A DNA stretch of 64,000 nucleotides from Streptomyces canus (GTDB lineage Bacteria; Actinomycetota; Actinomycetes; Streptomycetales; Streptomycetaceae), in NCBI RefSeq assembly GCF_030816965.1, contig NZ_JAUSYQ010000002.1, forward strand, positions 6,066,001-6,130,000, written 5' to 3'. The notes beneath the pieces were generated by a model. It saw only the letters and a list, made by a program, of their open reading frames with translations. It had not been told where the DNA came from and ran no database searches. Below, piece by piece: positions 50,198-64,000 of the stretch; position 1 is the first letter of the stretch, and each line of letters starts with the position of its first letter. Made by a program: the position numbers and the translations under genes.

Positions 50198-50581
50198 ATG
50201 GCGAAGCTCAGCCAGGAAGACCTGCTCGCGCAGTTCGAGGAGATGACCCTCATCGAGCTCTCCGAGTTCGTGAAGGCCTTCGAGGAGAAGTTCGACGTCA
50301 CCGCTGCCGCCGCGGTCGCCGTCGCCGGCCCCGCCGGCCCGGCCGCTGCCGCCGAGGTCGCCGAGGAGCAGGACGAGTTCGACGTCATCCTCACGGGTGC
50401 CGGCGAGAAGAAGATCCAGGTCATCAAGGTCGTGCGTGAGCTGACCTCCCTGGGTCTGAAGGAGGCCAAGGACCTCGTGGACGGCGCCCCCAAGCCCGTT
50501 CTCGAGAAGGTCGCCAAGGACGCCGCCGAGAAGGCCGCCGAGTCCCTCAAGGGCGCCGGCGCCTCCGTCGAGGTCAAGTAA
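50198..50581 (+). CDS. rplL: 50S ribosomal protein L7/L12
   Basis: 127 residues: N-terminal dimerisation part ([29 protein letters not shown]), Ala/Gly hinge ([19 protein letters not shown]) and the C-terminal factor-binding domain [42 protein letters not shown]. Recruits elongation factors to the ribosome. Ends before a 17-bp hairpin that separates it from rpoB. Confidence 0.97.
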   Translation: MAKLSQEDLLAQFEEMTLIELSEFVKAFEEKFDVTAAAAVAVAGPAGPAAAAEVAEEQDEFDVILTGAGEKKIQVIKVVRELTSLGLKEAKDLVDGAPKPVLEKVAKDAAEKAAESLKGAGASVEVK

Positions 50582-50621
50582 CACCTCTCACAGGTCCCGC
50601 TGGACCTGTAACGCGTAAGCA

Positions 50622-50659
50622 CCGAAGAGCGATCATCCATCTGGGTGGTCGCTCTTCGG
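50622..50659 (+). terminator. Hairpin after rplL
   Basis: CCGAAGAGCGATCATCC (50622-50638) pairs with GGGTGGTCGCTCTTCGG (50643-50659), 17 bp with two G-U pairs and a four-base loop. It may only partly terminate, since rplJL-rpoBC read-through is usual in bacteria. Confidence 0.82.
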
Positions 50660-50933
50660 CGTTCCTGGGGGCGCGGCCACGGTTACCGTGCCGCCTCCTG
50701 GGCGGAGGGTATGGTGATCTTCGTCGTGTCTCCCGAACGTCCTGGTTCGGGCTGGGGGGCCTTGACGAACCGCACGCAGCGCGCAATTCTCAGGACGCGT
50801 CGCCAGAAAGAACGGTCCGAATCCGAGGCATGGATCGGTGACGAAGAGGGCAGTATCAACGTGCGTTGAGGGCGGCAGGCCGAGGACGTTGAGGGCAGCG
50901 AGAGTTTTTGAAGACTGGGCAGAAAAGCAGGGC

Positions 50934-50962
50934 TGGACATCAGTGCGCCAAGTGGCTACACT
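50934..50962 (+). promoter_or_regulatory. rpoB promoter, vegetative type
   Basis: TGGACA (50934-50939), 17-bp spacer, TACACT (50957-50962). Near-consensus HrdB-type promoter, the best match in this region. Transcription would begin near 50969, giving a ~175-nt rpoB leader. Confidence 0.7.
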
Positions 50963-51145
50963 GACCCTTTGCGCTGCCTGTTAGTTGCCCCCTGCCCGTC
51001 ACCAGGGGTCTACCCTCGCCTGAGCATCGATGATCGGACCATTTCTGACCTGGCCTTTCGGCCGAATCGGAGATACCTGTCTCTGTGCCGTGGATGAGGG
51101 TCCGGGGAGCGCGTAGTGAGTCCGAGCCCTCGGAAGGACCCCCTC

Positions 51146-54100
51146 TTGGCCGCCTCGCGCACTGCCTCGACCGCGAATACGAACAACGCCGCCAGCACCG
51201 CCCCGCTGCGCATCTCTTTTGCAAAGATCAAGGAGCCTCTCGAGGTTCCCAACCTGCTCGCGCTGCAGACCGAGAGCTTTGACTGGCTGCTCGGGAACAC
51301 CGCTTGGCAGAGTCGGGTCGAGGAGGCTCTGGAGTCAGGTCAGGACGTCCCCACCAAGTCCGGTCTGGAGGAGATCTTCGAGGAGATCTCCCCGATCGAG
51401 GACTTCTCCGGGTCGATGTCGCTGACGTTCCGTGACCACCGTTTCGAGCCGCCGAAGAACAGCATCGACGAGTGCAAGGACCGCGACTTCACGTACGCGG
51501 CCCCGCTCTTCGTGACGGCCGAGTTCACCAACAACGAGACCGGCGAGATCAAGTCCCAGACGGTCTTCATGGGCGACTTCCCGCTCATGACCCACAAGGG
51601 CACCTTCGTCATCAACGGCACCGAGCGTGTCGTGGTGTCGCAGCTGGTCCGCTCGCCGGGCGTCTACTTCGACTCCTCCATCGACAAGACGTCCGACAAG
51701 GACATCTTCTCGGCCAAGATCATCCCCTCCCGGGGTGCCTGGCTGGAGATGGAGATCGACAAGCGCGACATGGTCGGTGTCCGTATCGACCGCAAGCGCA
51801 AGCAGTCCGTCACCGTGCTCCTGAAGGCTCTCGGCTGGACCACCGAGCAGATCCTCGAGGAGTTCGGCGAGTACGAGTCGATGCGCGCCACCCTGGAGAA
51901 GGACCACACCCAGGGCCAGGACGACGCGCTGCTCGACATCTACCGCAAGCTGCGTCCGGGCGAGCCCCCGACCCGTGAGGCCGCGCAGACGCTGCTCGAG
52001 AACCTCTACTTCAACCCGAAGCGCTACGACCTCGCCAAGGTCGGCCGTTACAAGGTCAACAAGAAGCTGGGTGCGGAGGCTCCGCTCGACGCGGGCATCC
52101 TGACCGTCGAGGACATCATCTCGACGATCAAGTACCTGGTGAAGCTGCACGCGGGCGAGACCGAGACGGTCGGCGACAGCGGCACGAACATCGTCGTCGA
52201 GACCGACGACATCGACCACTTCGGCAACCGTCGTCTGCGCAGCGTCGGCGAGCTCATCCAGAACCAGGTCCGCACGGGTCTGGCTCGTATGGAGCGCGTC
52301 GTGCGTGAGCGCATGACGACCCAGGACGTCGAGGCGATCACGCCGCAGACCCTGATCAACATCCGGCCGGTCGTCGCCTCCATCAAGGAGTTCTTCGGCA
52401 CCAGCCAGCTGTCGCAGTTCATGGACCAGAACAACCCGCTGTCGGGTCTCACCCACAAGCGCCGTCTGTCGGCTCTTGGCCCGGGTGGTCTCTCCCGTGA
52501 GCGGGCCGGCTTCGAGGTCCGCGACGTGCACCCGTCCCACTACGGGCGCATGTGTCCGATCGAGACGCCCGAAGGCCCGAACATCGGTCTGATCGGTTCG
52601 CTCGCCTCCTACGGCCGCGTCAACGCGTTCGGCTTTGTGGAGACGCCGTACCGCAAGGTCGTCGAGGGCATCGTCACCGACGACGTCGACTACCTGACGG
52701 CCGACGAGGAGGACCGCTTCGTCATCGCGCAGGCCAACGCCACGCTCGACGACGACATGCGCTTCACCGAGAACCGCGTCCTGGTCCGCCGTCGTGGCGG
52801 CGAGGTCGACTACGTCCCCGGTGACGACGTGGACTACATGGACGTCTCGCCGCGCCAGATGGTGTCGGTCGCGACCGCCATGATCCCGTTCCTCGAGCAC
52901 GACGACGCCAACCGTGCCCTCATGGGCGCGAACATGATGCGCCAGGCCGTGCCGCTGATCAAGTCCGAGGCCCCGCTCGTCGGCACCGGCATGGAGTACC
53001 GCTCCGCCGTCGACGCCGGTGACGTGGTCAAGGCCGAGAAGGCGGGTGTGGTCCAGGAGGTCTCCGCGGACTACATCACCACCGCCAACGACGACGGCAC
53101 GTACATCACGTACCGCCTGGCCAAGTTCGCCCGCTCCAACCAGGGCACCTCGGTCAACCAGAAGGTCATCATCGACGAGGGCGACCGCGTCATCGAGGGC
53201 CAGGTCCTCGCCGACGGCGCGGCCACCGAGAACGGCGAGATGGCGCTCGGCAAGAACCTGCTCGTGGCGTTCATGCCGTGGGAGGGTCACAACTACGAGG
53301 ACGCGATCATCCTGTCGCAGCGCCTCGTGCAGGACGACGTCCTCTCCTCGATCCACATCGAGGAGCACGAGGTCGACGCCCGTGACACCAAGCTCGGCCC
53401 CGAGGAGATCACCCGGGACATCCCGAACGTCTCCGAGGAGGTCCTCGCCGACCTCGACGAGCGCGGCATCATCCGCATCGGTGCCGAGGTCATCGCCGGT
53501 GACATCCTCGTCGGCAAGGTCACGCCCAAGGGCGAGACCGAGCTGACGCCGGAGGAGCGCCTGCTGCGCGCGATCTTCGGTGAGAAGGCCCGTGAGGTCC
53601 GTGACACCTCGCTGAAGGTGCCGCACGGCGAGACCGGCAAGGTCATCGGTGTGCGCGTCTTCGACCGCGAGGAGGGCGACGAGCTTCCCCCCGGTGTGAA
53701 CCAGCTGGTGCGCGTGTACGTGGCGCAGAAGCGCAAGATCACCGACGGTGACAAGCTCGCCGGCCGTCACGGCAACAAGGGTGTCATCTCGAAGATCCTG
53801 CCCATCGAGGACATGCCGTTCCTCGAGGACGGGACCCCGGTCGATATCATCCTCAACCCGCTCGGTGTGCCGTCCCGAATGAACCCGGGACAGGTTCTGG
53901 AGATCCACCTCGGCTGGCTCGCCAGCCGCGGCTGGGACGTCTCCGGGCTCGCCGAGGACTGGGCGCAGCGGCTCCAGGTGATCGGCGCCGACCGGGTCGA
54001 CCCGGGCACCAACGTCGCCACCCCGGTGTTCGACGGTGCGCGTGAGGACGAGCTCGCGGGTCTGCTCAACCACACCATCCCGAACCGCGACGGCGAGCGC

Positions 54101-54631
54101 ATGGTGCAGCCGACCGGTAAGGCGAGGCTGTTCGACGGCCGCTCCGGCGAGCCGTTCCCGGAGCCGATCTCGGTCGGCTACATGTACATCCTCAAGCTCC
54201 ACCACCTGGTCGACGACAAGCTGCACGCCCGTTCGACCGGCCCGTACTCGATGATCACCCAGCAGCCGCTGGGTGGTAAGGCCCAGTTCGGTGGCCAGCG
54301 CTTCGGTGAGATGGAGGTGTGGGCGCTGGAGGCATACGGCGCCGCCTACGCCCTCCAGGAGCTGCTGACCATCAAGTCCGACGACGTCACCGGCCGCGTG
54401 AAGGTCTACGAGGCCATCGTCAAGGGCGAGAACATCCCCGAGCCCGGCATCCCCGAGTCCTTCAAGGTGCTCATCAAGGAGATGCAGTCCCTGTGCCTCA
54501 ACGTGGAGGTGCTGTCCTCGGACGGCATGTCCATCGAGATGCGCGACACCGACGAGGACGTCTTCCGCGCTGCCGAAGAGCTCGGCATCGACCTGTCCCG
54601 GCGCGAGCCGAGCAGCGTCGAAGAGGTCTGA
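51146..54631 (+). CDS. rpoB: DNA-directed RNA polymerase subunit beta
   Basis: 1161 residues from a TTG at 51146 with GGAAGGA seven bases upstream; this gives [24 protein letters not shown], the length and start I know from S. coelicolor RpoB. A GTG at 51116 would add ten residues and also has a ribosome-binding-like GGGGAG. The rifampicin region reads [32 protein letters not shown], with the wild-type Asp, His and Ser at the resistance positions, so a rifampicin-sensitive form is expected. [15 protein letters not shown] and the C-terminal [20 protein letters not shown] are intact. 100 bp before rpoC. Confidence 0.97.
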   Translation: MAASRTASTANTNNAASTAPLRISFAKIKEPLEVPNLLALQTESFDWLLGNTAWQSRVEEALESGQDVPTKSGLEEIFEEISPIEDFSGSMSLTFRDHRFEPPKNSIDECKDRDFTYAAPLFVTAEFTNNETGEIKSQTVFMGDFPLMTHKGTFVINGTERVVVSQLVRSPGVYFDSSIDKTSDKDIFSAKIIPSRGAWLEMEIDKRDMVGVRIDRKRKQSVTVLLKALGWTTEQILEEFGEYESMRATLEKDHTQGQDDALLDIYRKLRPGEPPTREAAQTLLENLYFNPKRYDLAKVGRYKVNKKLGAEAPLDAGILTVEDIISTIKYLVKLHAGETETVGDSGTNIVVETDDIDHFGNRRLRSVGELIQNQVRTGLARMERVVRERMTTQDVEAITPQTLINIRPVVASIKEFFGTSQLSQFMDQNNPLSGLTHKRRLSALGPGGLSRERAGFEVRDVHPSHYGRMCPIETPEGPNIGLIGSLASYGRVNAFGFVETPYRKVVEGIVTDDVDYLTADEEDRFVIAQANATLDDDMRFTENRVLVRRRGGEVDYVPGDDVDYMDVSPRQMVSVATAMIPFLEHDDANRALMGANMMRQAVPLIKSEAPLVGTGMEYRSAVDAGDVVKAEKAGVVQEVSADYITTANDDGTYITYRLAKFARSNQGTSVNQKVIIDEGDRVIEGQVLADGAATENGEMALGKNLLVAFMPWEGHNYEDAIILSQRLVQDDVLSSIHIEEHEVDARDTKLGPEEITRDIPNVSEEVLADLDERGIIRIGAEVIAGDILVGKVTPKGETELTPEERLLRAIFGEKAREVRDTSLKVPHGETGKVIGVRVFDREEGDELPPGVNQLVRVYVAQKRKITDGDKLAGRHGNKGVISKILPIEDMPFLEDGTPVDIILNPLGVPSRMNPGQVLEIHLGWLASRGWDVSGLAEDWAQRLQVIGADRVDPGTNVATPVFDGAREDELAGLLNHTIPNRDGERMVQPTGKARLFDGRSGEPFPEPISVGYMYILKLHHLVDDKLHARSTGPYSMITQQPLGGKAQFGGQRFGEMEVWALEAYGAAYALQELLTIKSDDVTGRVKVYEAIVKGENIPEPGIPESFKVLIKEMQSLCLNVEVLSSDGMSIEMRDTDEDVFRAAEELGIDLSRREPSSVEEV

Positions 54632-54731
54632 CGGGAGTCCGGCCGGAGGACCTGGTGAGGAACCTCCGGCCGGCCCCTGGACCCCCGTTTCAGACCCCAA
54701 GACTTACAACCCTGAGAGGGATTGACGCATA

Positions 54732-58631
<3,900 letters not shown>

Positions 58632-58650
58632 GGCCTGCGTCTGAACGACT

Positions 58651-58691
58651 GAAGGGCGGTCACTCCGTTGCGTACGGGGTGGCCGCCCTTC
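58651..58691 (+). terminator. Terminator after rpoC
   Basis: GAAGGGCGGTCACTCCGT (58651-58668) pairs with ACGGGGTGGCCGCCCTTC (58674-58691): an 18-bp stem with G-U pairs and a five-base loop, 20 bp after the rpoC stop. Confidence 0.88.
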
Positions 58692-58924
58692 GGCGTTCCG
58701 ACGGCAACAGCGAGGCCCTGGGCCGGCCAGGAGCACGCACCACTCCTCGTGGGCCGTCACGAGGGCTCTGAGAGCGCCTTGAAGGCCCCGCCGGTCGCCC
58801 GGGAGCCCCGTGGGGGCGCCGGCGTCCGCAGCGTGGCGTACCGGTCGAGGAGGAGGGTGGTCCGTCCGGGCGTTTCCCGTTGGGGATGCGGGAACCTGTC
58901 CCGGTATCGGAGCGTTGGAGCATC

Positions 58925-59584
58925 ATGGAGGCATTCGACCGCCCAGGGGGTGCTCCTGTGTCGCAACCGTCGTGGCAAGCATGGCAGGGCAAGGACGAGT
59001 CGCCGTCAGGACCGGGCAGGGACGGTCCGGCCGCCCGGCCCTGGACCGGCGCGCACGCACCTGTCGCGCGCCCCTGGCCCGCGTACCCCGTCCCGCAGGC
59101 ACCGCCGAGTGCCTCCGCCATGCTCGCCTCGCACGCCGACCGTGAGCGTGCCGTCGATGTGCTTCGGGCCGGCTACGGGGAGGGGCGGCTGGAGAAGGAC
59201 GAGTTCGACAAGCGGGTGGAGCGGGCGTACGGCGCCCGTACGGTCGGGGAGCTGGCGCTGCTCGTGTCCGATCTGCCGCTCGGCCCCATGCCCCAGCCGG
59301 CGCCCGTCACCGCCGTACCGCGGACCTTTCTGCCCGCCCCGCGGCCGCGGGCGAACGGGAAGGCGGTCGGAGCCGCGGTGTGCGGGCTGCTGTGTGTGCC
59401 GACCTTCGGGTTCACCGGGATCCCGGCGGTGATTCTCGGGCACGCGGCGCGCGCGGAGATCGACCGGACGGGAGAGGGCGGCGACGGGCTCGCGCTGACC
59501 GGCCTGGTGTTCGGCTGGCTGTCGATCGCCGCGTGGTCGATCGTGATGACGCTGCTGATCGCCGTGGGGCTCGCCTCCGGGTGA
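58925..59584 (+). CDS. DUF1707 and DUF4190 domain membrane protein
   Basis: 219 residues. After a Pro/Ala/Trp-rich N-terminal stretch (residues 1-62), the DUF1707 domain appears: SHADRERAVDVLRAGYGEGRLEKDEFDKRVERAYGARTVGELALLVSDLP. C-terminal DUF4190: two membrane helices, AVGAAVCGLLCVPTFGFTGIPAVILGHAAR and LALTGLVFGWLSIAAWSIVMTLLIAVGL. Widespread in actinobacteria, function unknown, often cell-envelope related. Start ATG with GGAG four bases upstream. Sits between rpoC and rpsL as in other Streptomyces. Confidence 0.87.
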   Translation: MEAFDRPGGAPVSQPSWQAWQGKDESPSGPGRDGPAARPWTGAHAPVARPWPAYPVPQAPPSASAMLASHADRERAVDVLRAGYGEGRLEKDEFDKRVERAYGARTVGELALLVSDLPLGPMPQPAPVTAVPRTFLPAPRPRANGKAVGAAVCGLLCVPTFGFTGIPAVILGHAARAEIDRTGEGGDGLALTGLVFGWLSIAAWSIVMTLLIAVGLASG

Positions 59585-59939
59585 GTCTCGTGGGCGGAGG
59601 GCCGGTCGGCGTCCGAGGGGTCGGCTTTCGCGTGTGCGGAGTGTGAAATCGAAGATCATCCACGGCGTAGGGGCTTGACACCGGTCGCCCCGAGAGGTTG
59701 CCGCCGTCCATGTGTTTTGACCGGAGCGAATCAGCTGGGTACGCTCAGACCTTGTGCCTGGGGTGTGCCCTGGCTCTCGTGCGTGCCTTCAACCGCACTA
59801 GGGGAGCCTCGAGCGGCCACCGCAATCTGCGCCCTTTTCGCCTCGCGGCGGGAGTCCGCCGGATTCGACACACCCGACCGCGTGGGTCGGCGACGTTCCA
59901 GGTTAGCTTCACCATCGGCACACAGAAACCGGAGAAGTA
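59585..59939 (+). other. rpsL upstream region
   Basis: 355 bases without a gene. Contains the promoter at 59717-59745, a further TTGACA at 59675-59680 without a convincing -10, and a ~190-nt leader that may carry regulatory structure. Confidence 0.55.
59717..59745 (+). promoter_or_regulatory. rpsL (str operon) promoter
   Basis: TTGACC (59717-59722), 17-bp spacer, TACGCT (59740-59745): a near-consensus vegetative promoter, start near 59752. Confidence 0.72.
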
Positions 59940-60311
59940 GTGCCTACGATCCAGCAGCTGGTCCGGAAGGGCCGGCAGGACAAGGTCGAGAAGAACAAGA
60001 CGCCCGCACTCGAGGGTTCCCCTCAGCGTCGTGGCGTCTGCACGCGTGTGTTCACGACCACCCCGAAGAAGCCGAACTCGGCCCTGCGTAAGGTCGCGCG
60101 TGTGCGTCTGACCAGCGGGATCGAAGTCACCGCTTACATTCCGGGTGAGGGACACAACCTGCAGGAGCACTCCATCGTGCTCGTGCGTGGCGGTCGTGTG
60201 AAGGACCTGCCCGGTGTTCGCTACAAGATCATCCGCGGTTCGCTCGACACCCAGGGTGTCAAGAACCGCAAGCAGGCCCGCAGCCGCTACGGCGCCAAGA
60301 AGGAGAAGTAG
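59940..60311 (+). CDS. rpsL: 30S ribosomal protein S12
   Basis: 123 residues, GTG start with CGGAG upstream. [11 protein letters not shown], then [21 protein letters not shown] with Lys43 and [12 protein letters not shown] with Lys88, the positions where substitutions give streptomycin resistance; both are wild type. First gene of the str operon rpsL-rpsG-fusA-tuf. Confidence 0.98.
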   Translation: MPTIQQLVRKGRQDKVEKNKTPALEGSPQRRGVCTRVFTTTPKKPNSALRKVARVRLTSGIEVTAYIPGEGHNLQEHSIVLVRGGRVKDLPGVRYKIIRGSLDTQGVKNRKQARSRYGAKKEK

Positions 60312-60313
60312 AA

Positions 60314-60784
60314 ATGCCTCGTAAGGGCCCCGCCCCGAAGCGCCCGGTCATCATCGACCCGGTCTACGGTTCTCCTCTGGTGACCTCCCTCATCAACAAG
60401 GTGCTGCTGAACGGCAAGCGCTCCACCGCCGAGCGCATCGTGTACGGCGCCATGGAGGGCCTGCGCGAGAAGACCAGCAATGACCCGGTCATCACGCTGA
60501 AGCGCGCGCTGGAGAACATCAAGCCGACCCTCGAGGTCAAGTCCCGCCGTGTCGGTGGCGCGACCTACCAGGTCCCGATCGAGGTCAAGCCGGGCCGTGC
60601 GAACACGCTCGCCCTGCGCTGGCTGGTCGGTTACTCCCGCGCCCGTCGCGAGAAGACGATGACCGAGCGTCTGCTCAACGAGCTTCTCGACGCTTCGAAC
60701 GGCCTCGGTGCGGCCGTCAAGAAGCGTGAGGACACCCACAAGATGGCCGAGTCCAACAAGGCCTTCGCGCACTACCGCTGGTAG
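60314..60784 (+). CDS. rpsG: 30S ribosomal protein S7
   Basis: 156 residues, two bases after rps[55 protein letters not shown] is the S7 start; ends [17 protein letters not shown] as in other actinobacteria. Assembly-initiating protein of the 30S head. AGGAG-like GAAGGAGAA precedes the ATG. Confidence 0.98.
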   Translation: MPRKGPAPKRPVIIDPVYGSPLVTSLINKVLLNGKRSTAERIVYGAMEGLREKTSNDPVITLKRALENIKPTLEVKSRRVGGATYQVPIEVKPGRANTLALRWLVGYSRARREKTMTERLLNELLDASNGLGAAVKKREDTHKMAESNKAFAHYRW

Positions 60785-60823
60785 TCGCAGACCCCCTCGA
60801 GACCGAGAGAAGACCGAAGCCTT

Positions 60824-62950
60824 ATGGCTACCACTTCACTTGACCTGGCCAAGGTCCGCAACATCGGGATCATGGCCCACATCGACGCGGGCAAGACGAC
60901 CACCACCGAGCGGATCCTCTTCTACACCGGCGTCAGCTACAAGATCGGTGAGGTCCACGACGGCGCCGCCACCATGGACTGGATGGAGCAGGAGCAGGAG
61001 CGTGGCATCACGATCACCTCTGCTGCCACCACCTGTCACTGGCCGCTCGAGGACAACGACTACACGATCAACATCATCGACACCCCGGGGCACGTCGACT
61101 TCACGGTCGAGGTGGAGCGTTCGCTCCGCGTGCTCGACGGTGCCGTCACGGTGTTCGACGGTGTCGCCGGTGTCGAGCCGCAGTCCGAGACCGTGTGGCG
61201 TCAGGCCGACCGTTACGGCGTGCCGCGCATCTGCTTCGTGAACAAGCTGGACCGTACCGGCGCCGAGTTCCACCGCTGTGTGGACATGATCTCGGACCGT
61301 CTGGGCGCCGTCCCGCTCGTCATGCAGCTGCCGATCGGCGCCGAGATGGACTTCAAGGGCGTTGTGGACCTGGTCCGCATGAAGGCGCTCGTGTGGTCCG
61401 CCGAGGCGGCGAAGGGCGAGATGTACGACGTCGTCGACATCCCGGCCACGCACACCGAGGCCGCCGAGGAGTACCGCGGCAAGCTGGTCGAGGCCGTCGC
61501 GGAGAACGACGACGAGATCATGGAGCTGTTCCTGGAGGGCCAGGAGCCCACCGAGGAGCAGCTGTACGCCGCGATCCGTCGCATCACCATCGCGTCCGGC
61601 AAGTCCGACGGCGTCACGGTCACCCCGGTGTTCTGTGGCACCGCGTTCAAGAACAAGGGCGTCCAGCCCCTGCTCGACGCGGTCGTGCGCTACCTGCCGA
61701 CCCCGCTCGACGTCGAGGCCATCGAGGGCCACGACGTGAAGGACCCCGAGCTGGTCGTCAAGCGCAAGCCGTCCGACGACGAGCCGCTGTCCGCGCTGGC
61801 GTTCAAGATCATGAGCGACCCGCACCTCGGCAAGCTCACCTTCGTCCGGATCTACTCCGGTCGCCTGGAGTCCGGCACCGCGGTGCTGAACTCCGTCAAG
61901 GGCAAGAAGGAGCGCATCGGCAAGATCTACCGCATGCACGCGAACAAGCGTGAGGAGATCGAGTCGGTGGGCGCCGGCGACATCGTCGCCGTCATGGGCC
62001 TGAAGCAGACCACCACCGGTGAGACGCTGTCCGACGACAAGAACCCGGTGATCCTGGAGTCCATGGACTTCCCGGCGCCGGTCATCCAGGTCGCCATCGA
62101 GCCCAAGTCCAAGGGTGACCAGGAGAAGCTGGGTGTCGCCATCCAGCGTCTCGCGGAGGAGGACCCCTCCTTCCAGGTCCACTCGGACGAGGAGACCGGC
62201 CAGACCATCATCGGTGGTATGGGCGAGCTGCACCTCGAGGTGCTGGTCGACCGTATGCGCCGTGAGTTCAAGGTCGAGGCCAACGTCGGTAAGCCGCAGG
62301 TCGCCTACCGTGAGACGATCCGCAAGGCCGTCGAGCGCGTCGACTACACGCACAAGAAGCAGACTGGTGGTACCGGCCAGTTCGCCAAGGTGCAGATCGC
62401 GATCGAGCCGATCGAGGGCGGCGACGCCTCGTACGAGTTCGTGAACAAGGTGACCGGTGGTCGTATCCCGAAGGAGTACATCCCTTCGGTCGACGCCGGT
62501 GCGCAGGAGGCCATGCAGTTCGGCATCCTCGCCGGGTACGAGATGACGGGCGTCCGCGTCACGCTTCTCGACGGTGCCTACCACGAGGTCGACTCCTCCG
62601 AGCTCGCGTTCAAGATCGCAGGCTCGCAGGCCTTCAAGGAGGCCGCGCGCAAGGCCAGCCCCGTGCTGCTCGAGCCGATGATGGCCGTCGAGGTCACCAC
62701 GCCCGAGGACTACATGGGTGAGGTCATCGGCGACATCAACTCCCGCCGTGGCCAGATCCAGGCCATGGAGGAGCGGGCCGGTGCCCGCGTCGTGAAGGGC
62801 CTCGTGCCCCTCTCGGAGATGTTCGGCTACGTCGGAGACCTCCGCAGCAAGACGTCGGGTCGCGCAAGCTACTCGATGCAGTTCGACTCCTACGCCGAGG
62901 TTCCGCGGAACGTCGCCGAGGAGATCATCGCGAAGGCCAAGGGCGAGTAA
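60824..62950 (+). CDS. fusA: Elongation factor G
   Basis: 708 residues. GTPase domain: [21 protein letters not shown] (G1), [14 protein letters not shown] (G2), DTPGHVDF (G3), NKLDRTGA (G4). Domains II-V follow, ending [42 protein letters not shown]. Drives tRNA/mRNA translocation and ribosome recycling. Third gene of the str operon, 39 bp after rpsG. Confidence 0.98.
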   Translation: MATTSLDLAKVRNIGIMAHIDAGKTTTTERILFYTGVSYKIGEVHDGAATMDWMEQEQERGITITSAATTCHWPLEDNDYTINIIDTPGHVDFTVEVERSLRVLDGAVTVFDGVAGVEPQSETVWRQADRYGVPRICFVNKLDRTGAEFHRCVDMISDRLGAVPLVMQLPIGAEMDFKGVVDLVRMKALVWSAEAAKGEMYDVVDIPATHTEAAEEYRGKLVEAVAENDDEIMELFLEGQEPTEEQLYAAIRRITIASGKSDGVTVTPVFCGTAFKNKGVQPLLDAVVRYLPTPLDVEAIEGHDVKDPELVVKRKPSDDEPLSALAFKIMSDPHLGKLTFVRIYSGRLESGTAVLNSVKGKKERIGKIYRMHANKREEIESVGAGDIVAVMGLKQTTTGETLSDDKNPVILESMDFPAPVIQVAIEPKSKGDQEKLGVAIQRLAEEDPSFQVHSDEETGQTIIGGMGELHLEVLVDRMRREFKVEANVGKPQVAYRETIRKAVERVDYTHKKQTGGTGQFAKVQIAIEPIEGGDASYEFVNKVTGGRIPKEYIPSVDAGAQEAMQFGILAGYEMTGVRVTLLDGAYHEVDSSELAFKIAGSQAFKEAARKASPVLLEPMMAVEVTTPEDYMGEVIGDINSRRGQIQAMEERAGARVVKGLVPLSEMFGYVGDLRSKTSGRASYSMQFDSYAEVPRNVAEEIIAKAKGE

Positions 62951-62975
62951 CGCACCGCGTTCGCACGCTTTAGGC

Positions 62976-63030
62976 TTGACTCCGGAGCCCGGAGGGGCAT
63001 TCACCCGCATTTGCGGGGGGAGTGCCCCCG
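62976..63030 (+). promoter_or_regulatory. fusA-tuf intergenic hairpin and possible tuf promoter
   Basis: GGGGCATTC (62994-63002) pairs with GGAGTGCCCC (63019-63028), enclosing CCCGC/GCGGG: a strong hairpin in the 155-bp gap. TTGACT (62976-62981) lies upstream and CATTCA is a weak -10 at 16-bp spacing. It may be a partial terminator, a promoter region, or both; tuf is known to have its own promoter in Streptomyces. Confidence 0.5.
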
Positions 63031-63105
63031 GGCCGAGGCTTTCCAGCAAAGATCACCTGGCGCCGATGAAGCAAGGCGTTCAGAACCACTCCACAGGAGG
63101 ACCCC

Positions 63106-64000
<895 letters not shown>

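Larger units (their letters stand above)
50582..51145 (+). other. Intergenic/leader region between rplL and rpoB
   Basis: 564 bases without a gene: the rplL hairpin (50622-50659), a promoter at 50934-50962 and a leader of about 175 nt. A short open frame at 50645-50869 has no ribosome binding site or family resemblance. The leader is less G+C-biased and could hold regulatory RNA structure, but none is certain. Confidence 0.6.

Noticed and set aside
50645..50869. 74-residue frame between rplL and rpoB
   Set aside because: Starts inside the rplL terminator hairpin, lacks a ribosome binding site and has no recognisable features.

Overview
The window is high-G+C actinobacterial chromosome, almost certainly Streptomyces. 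Codon third positions are strongly G/C-biased, many genes start with GTG, many intergenic hairpins lack a clear U-tract, and the gene order (secE-nusG-rplK-rplA-two lipoproteins-rplJ-rplL-rpoB-rpoC-DUF1707 protein-rpsL-rpsG-fusA-tuf, with murB, adenosine deaminase and an aminotransferase upstream) is the one I know from the core of Streptomyces chromosomes. Only one TTA codon was found, in an MFS transporter gene.

Layout. 0-6 kb: an edge-truncated VOC protein, an HxlR regulator facing an MFS exporter, a RarD-type transporter, a qorB/HxlR quinone-stress pair, a DUF6082-like protein and a small conserved protein. 5.9-14 kb, minus strand: korA-korB (2-oxoacid:ferredoxin oxidoreductase), a LuxR-type response regulator, a 1.4-kb gene-poor stretch with a GC-rich ~35-bp tandem array, and two tandem paralogous sensor kinases. 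14.2-24.9 kb, plus strand: a second complex I operon nuoA-B-C-H-I-J-K-L-M-N without nuoD, E, F or G, whose NuoC has a ~450-residue repetitive tail. 25-30.5 kb: htpX with a YccF-type gene, orphan barstar-like and SMI1/KNR4-like genes separated by two DnaA-box matches, an APC permease, a GlsB/YeaQ membrane protein and YajQ. 30.7-35.9 kb: tRNA-Tyr, small enzymes, an amidohydrolase, tRNA-Thr, tRNA-Met, rpmG and a MaoC-type dehydratase pair. 36-44.3 kb: two TetR systems with visible palindromic operators, murB, an unrecognised 222-aa protein, adenosine deaminase and an aminotransferase. 44.5-64 kb: tRNA-Trp followed by the transcription/translation core, ending inside tuf.

How it works together. 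The right third is constitutive growth machinery, with recognisable promoters, strong terminators and an apparent L10 leader attenuator. The left third contains a possible electron-transfer neighbourhood: KorAB makes reduced ferredoxin, and the adjacent nuo cluster encodes the membrane arm plus the B/C/I connecting module but neither the NADH-oxidising module nor NuoD. Two sensor kinases and one response regulator lie between them. Whether they form one system is inference. The most unusual signals are the NuoD-less complex I with its repeat-extended NuoC, the tandem repeat arrays at 10.1 kb and 32.7 kb, the kinase duplication, the TTA-containing transporter gene and the operator palindromes.
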